From positions 1 through 7,157 of the forward strand of contig JBNKLQ010000303.1 in assembly GCA_050292445.1 (NCBI GenBank): a stretch of DNA of 7,157 bases, in the 5' to 3' direction. The translations under genes and the position numbers were made by a program. The stretch comes from Leptofilum sp050292445. GTDB lineage: Bacteria > Chloroflexota > Anaerolineae > Promineifilales > Promineifilaceae. Shown here piece after piece: positions 5,907 to 7,157 of the stretch (position 1 is its first letter; every line of letters begins with the position of its first letter). The notes under the pieces are model-generated. The model was given only the letters and a program-made list of their open reading frames with translations, made no database searches and was not told the DNA's origin.

Positions 5907-7155
5907 TTATTCTGTTTTCATAAGTATTGGTAAGTAAAGCCGCTGCTTGGGAATGCTGATGTCGATGACGTGGCTTTGGCTGACGGAAAGGCCGGTGCTG
6001 TTAACGGCCGTTACCGTCACCGTCTTACTTCCTGTACTCTCCCAAATCAACGAAACCGTATTGCTGATCCCGCCTGTACTGGTGATTGTCTCCTGGTTGC
6101 TGATTTCCCAGGTGTAGGTAATGGGGGTAGTAGTAAAGCTGGGGCTGACGTCGGCAGTGAAATTGTAGCTGGTGTTGGTTTCTCCGGTGGTGGGGCCTGT
6201 AAGGGAAACGGCCGTAGGTGCCGCAGCCAATTGTCCACAGCTGGTATCAAATCCTACAAATTCAAGCAGGAGCCACTCTTCGAGGATGTTGTAGCCAAGC
6301 AGGCGGAAAATGGCGAATTGGGAGGTTTGGAAACGGCCGTTTGACCCCGTGCCTGTACTTGTATCCCAAACAGGTAAACGCAGCGTTCGTCCCAAGTCAA
6401 TATGAGTTTGTAGTTGGGTTTGTACTGTAGAAGCAGTAACGCTGCCGCTACTGGCAGCTATCCAATCCCCAATGTGCAAGGCTTGATCTGTGGGATCACC
6501 AGGTTCGATGTAGCCGCGCACATTATAAGGGAAGCCAGAGCCGGGAACACCTGCACCACCGGGACAACCAGGTCCACTACATTGAGTATAGTCCATACTA
6601 TCGCCAGGCCAAGTGAGGCTGTGTTCTAGCGTATTGGCATCCGCAGAAATACCTATGTTCCACACCAGCCAACTAAAATTGCCACTGCCAAAGCCGTTTT
6701 GCACGCGGAAAATATCGCCGGGCGTGGCATCAAGCAGCGGCACATCCTCCTGATGATCCAGGAAGCTGGCATAGTTTGGCGGGTTGGATGGGTAGCTAAA
6801 ATCGCCCCCGTCTGGATACGGATTGCTGCCTGTGCCCGGCGCGGTGACGGAACGTGANNNNNNNNNNACGTGAGGCTTCGTTTATGCCGATAGGGAAGGC
6901 AGTGCAGCCTAAGGTTGGGTCAATCGGTTCGCTTGCTAAGGCTGTGGACAGTTCCCAGGTATAGGTGTCAAAAATTCCGCCATCGTAACGGACCATGAGG
7001 CGACCCCCATAAAAGGGTGTGCAATTTTCGGCCGTGGAATTTTGCCAGTCACAGTTGCCCAAATCACCTGGAATGGTGATTTGGTAGGCTGGATTAACCC
7101 ACTGGTTATCACACTCCCCTGGTGCACAACGGACATCTTCAGCCACGCCGTCTGG
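5907..7155 (-). CDS. Secreted-type paralogue of gene A with PKD-like domain (gene B), N-terminus outside window, interrupted by a scaffold gap
   Basis: The visible 3' part of a protein homologous to gene A, about 410 residues once the gap artefact at 6852-6873 is removed. The frame is open to the right edge, and PDGVAEDVRC there matches PDGVATGVRC of gene A, so the N-terminus (presumably a signal peptide and unassigned region) lies outside. The GTG at 6743 is internal: it is the V of DVPLL. Visible residues 1-303 are the module shared with A, including NCDWQN, CTPFYGGRLMVR, LHIGDWIAA, LRLPVWD and FDTSCGQ. Residues 308-396 form a PKD-like/Ig-like domain (SLTGPTTGETNTSYNF, TTPITYTWE, SKTVTVTAVN). 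The protein ends in KQRLYLPILMKTE, a short tail of a type that I recall as common at the ends of Chloroflexota secreted proteins. One loop differs from A: CSGPGCPGGAG adds a cysteine pair. Function is unknown; it is likely extracellular. The frame break is almost surely an assembly artefact, not a pseudogene. Confidence 0.88.
5952..6218 (-). other. PKD-like domain of gene B
   Basis: A beta-sandwich domain in the style of PKD repeats, with the strands TSYNFTADVS, TTPITYTWEIS and SKTVTVTAVNSTG. It follows the FDTSCGQ junction directly through a short LAAAPTAV link and replaces all the DNRLRE and linker modules of gene A. PKD domains are non-catalytic spacers or binding modules in secreted proteins. 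Confidence 0.75.
6231..7155 (-). repeat. Module shared with gene A (copy B)
   Basis: The partner of 3411-4313, a diverged direct repeat in the same orientation. DNA similarity is visible by eye, for example aattcaagcaggagcca in both and gaattgggaggtttggaaa in both. The main length difference is in the loop near 6540-6600. The repeat runs past the right edge. Confidence 0.9.
6852..6873. other. Scaffold gap (10 N) flanked by a 6-base overlap
   Basis: Ten N at 6858-6867 are flanked by acgtga on both sides (6852-6857 and 6868-6873). Removing the N run and one copy (16 bases) puts both parts of gene B in one frame, giving INEASR joined to SVTAPGTG, colinear with IHEGVR-SVTAPGIG in gene A. The spacing between gtgacggaacgt and the next atgcc then equals that in gene A (12 bases). 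The gap is therefore probably an unrecognised contig overlap. Confidence 0.88.
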
Positions 7156-7157
7156 AT

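Larger units (their letters stand above)
1951..6340. repeat. Dispersed palindromic octamer ACGGCCGT, 8 copies
   Basis: Exact copies lie at 1951-1958, 2593-2600, 4559-4566, 5481-5488, 5887-5894, 6004-6011, 6208-6215 and 6333-6340; a one-base variant (TCGGCCGT) is at 7029-7036. Four copies lie in gene A, three in gene B, and one in the spacer. Equal base use would predict about 0.1 copy in 7157 bases. None is in uvrC. The pattern resembles the highly iterated palindromes (HIP1) of cyanobacteria; the core CGGCCG is also the EagI recognition sequence. Confidence 0.7.

Noticed and set aside
5907..7155. Gene B as two separate genes or a pseudogene
   Set aside because: The only break is at the N gap, and collapsing the 6-base overlap restores one frame colinear with gene A.

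Overview
The window looks like a piece of a Chloroflexota genome, probably class Anaerolineae or a relative. The reasons are the long Pro-Thr (TPTPTP) linkers in a large secreted protein, a PKD-like domain of the 'TTPITYTWE' style, a secreted protein ending in a short YLPILMKTE tail, and a UvrC with a longer nuclease-domain insertion than the E. coli protein. The phylum assignment is an inference from protein style; no rRNA or other marker is present. The 10-base N run shows this is a scaffolded assembly, possibly metagenomic.

Layout. (1) Positions 3-1604, + strand: uvrC, the nucleotide excision repair endonuclease subunit, cut off at its 5' end by the window edge but otherwise intact, with all visible catalytic and cysteine motifs. 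(2) Positions 1605-1685: a short convergent intergenic gap holding a 19-bp hairpin followed on the minus strand by six T, a terminator for the leftward gene. (3) Positions 1686-5651, - strand: gene A, a 1321-residue secreted multidomain protein. It has a signal peptide, about 720 residues that I can only partly assign, a DNRLRE/CBM96-like beta domain, a beta-sandwich-like segment, a Pro-Thr linker, another small domain, a second Pro-Thr linker and a second DNRLRE-like domain. (4) Positions 5652-5906: intergenic DNA with a good Shine-Dalgarno for gene A and an 11-bp inverted repeat. (5) Positions 5907 to the right edge, - strand: gene B, a paralogue of gene A in tandem upstream of it. It shares the module that precedes the first DNRLRE domain in A, but ends in a PKD-like domain and the YLPILMKTE tail. 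Gene B looks broken only because of a 10-N scaffold gap whose two flanks carry the same 6 bases; removing the gap and one copy restores the frame and matches gene A in length.

How the parts relate. uvrC is a housekeeping DNA repair gene with no functional link to its neighbours. Genes A and B are a tandem duplicated pair of exported proteins with different C-terminal modules. They fit extracellular adhesion, matrix or carbohydrate-binding roles, but no catalytic motif was recognised and no function can be assigned. Across genes A, B and their spacer the palindrome ACGGCCGT occurs eight times, far above chance, and never in the uvrC part.
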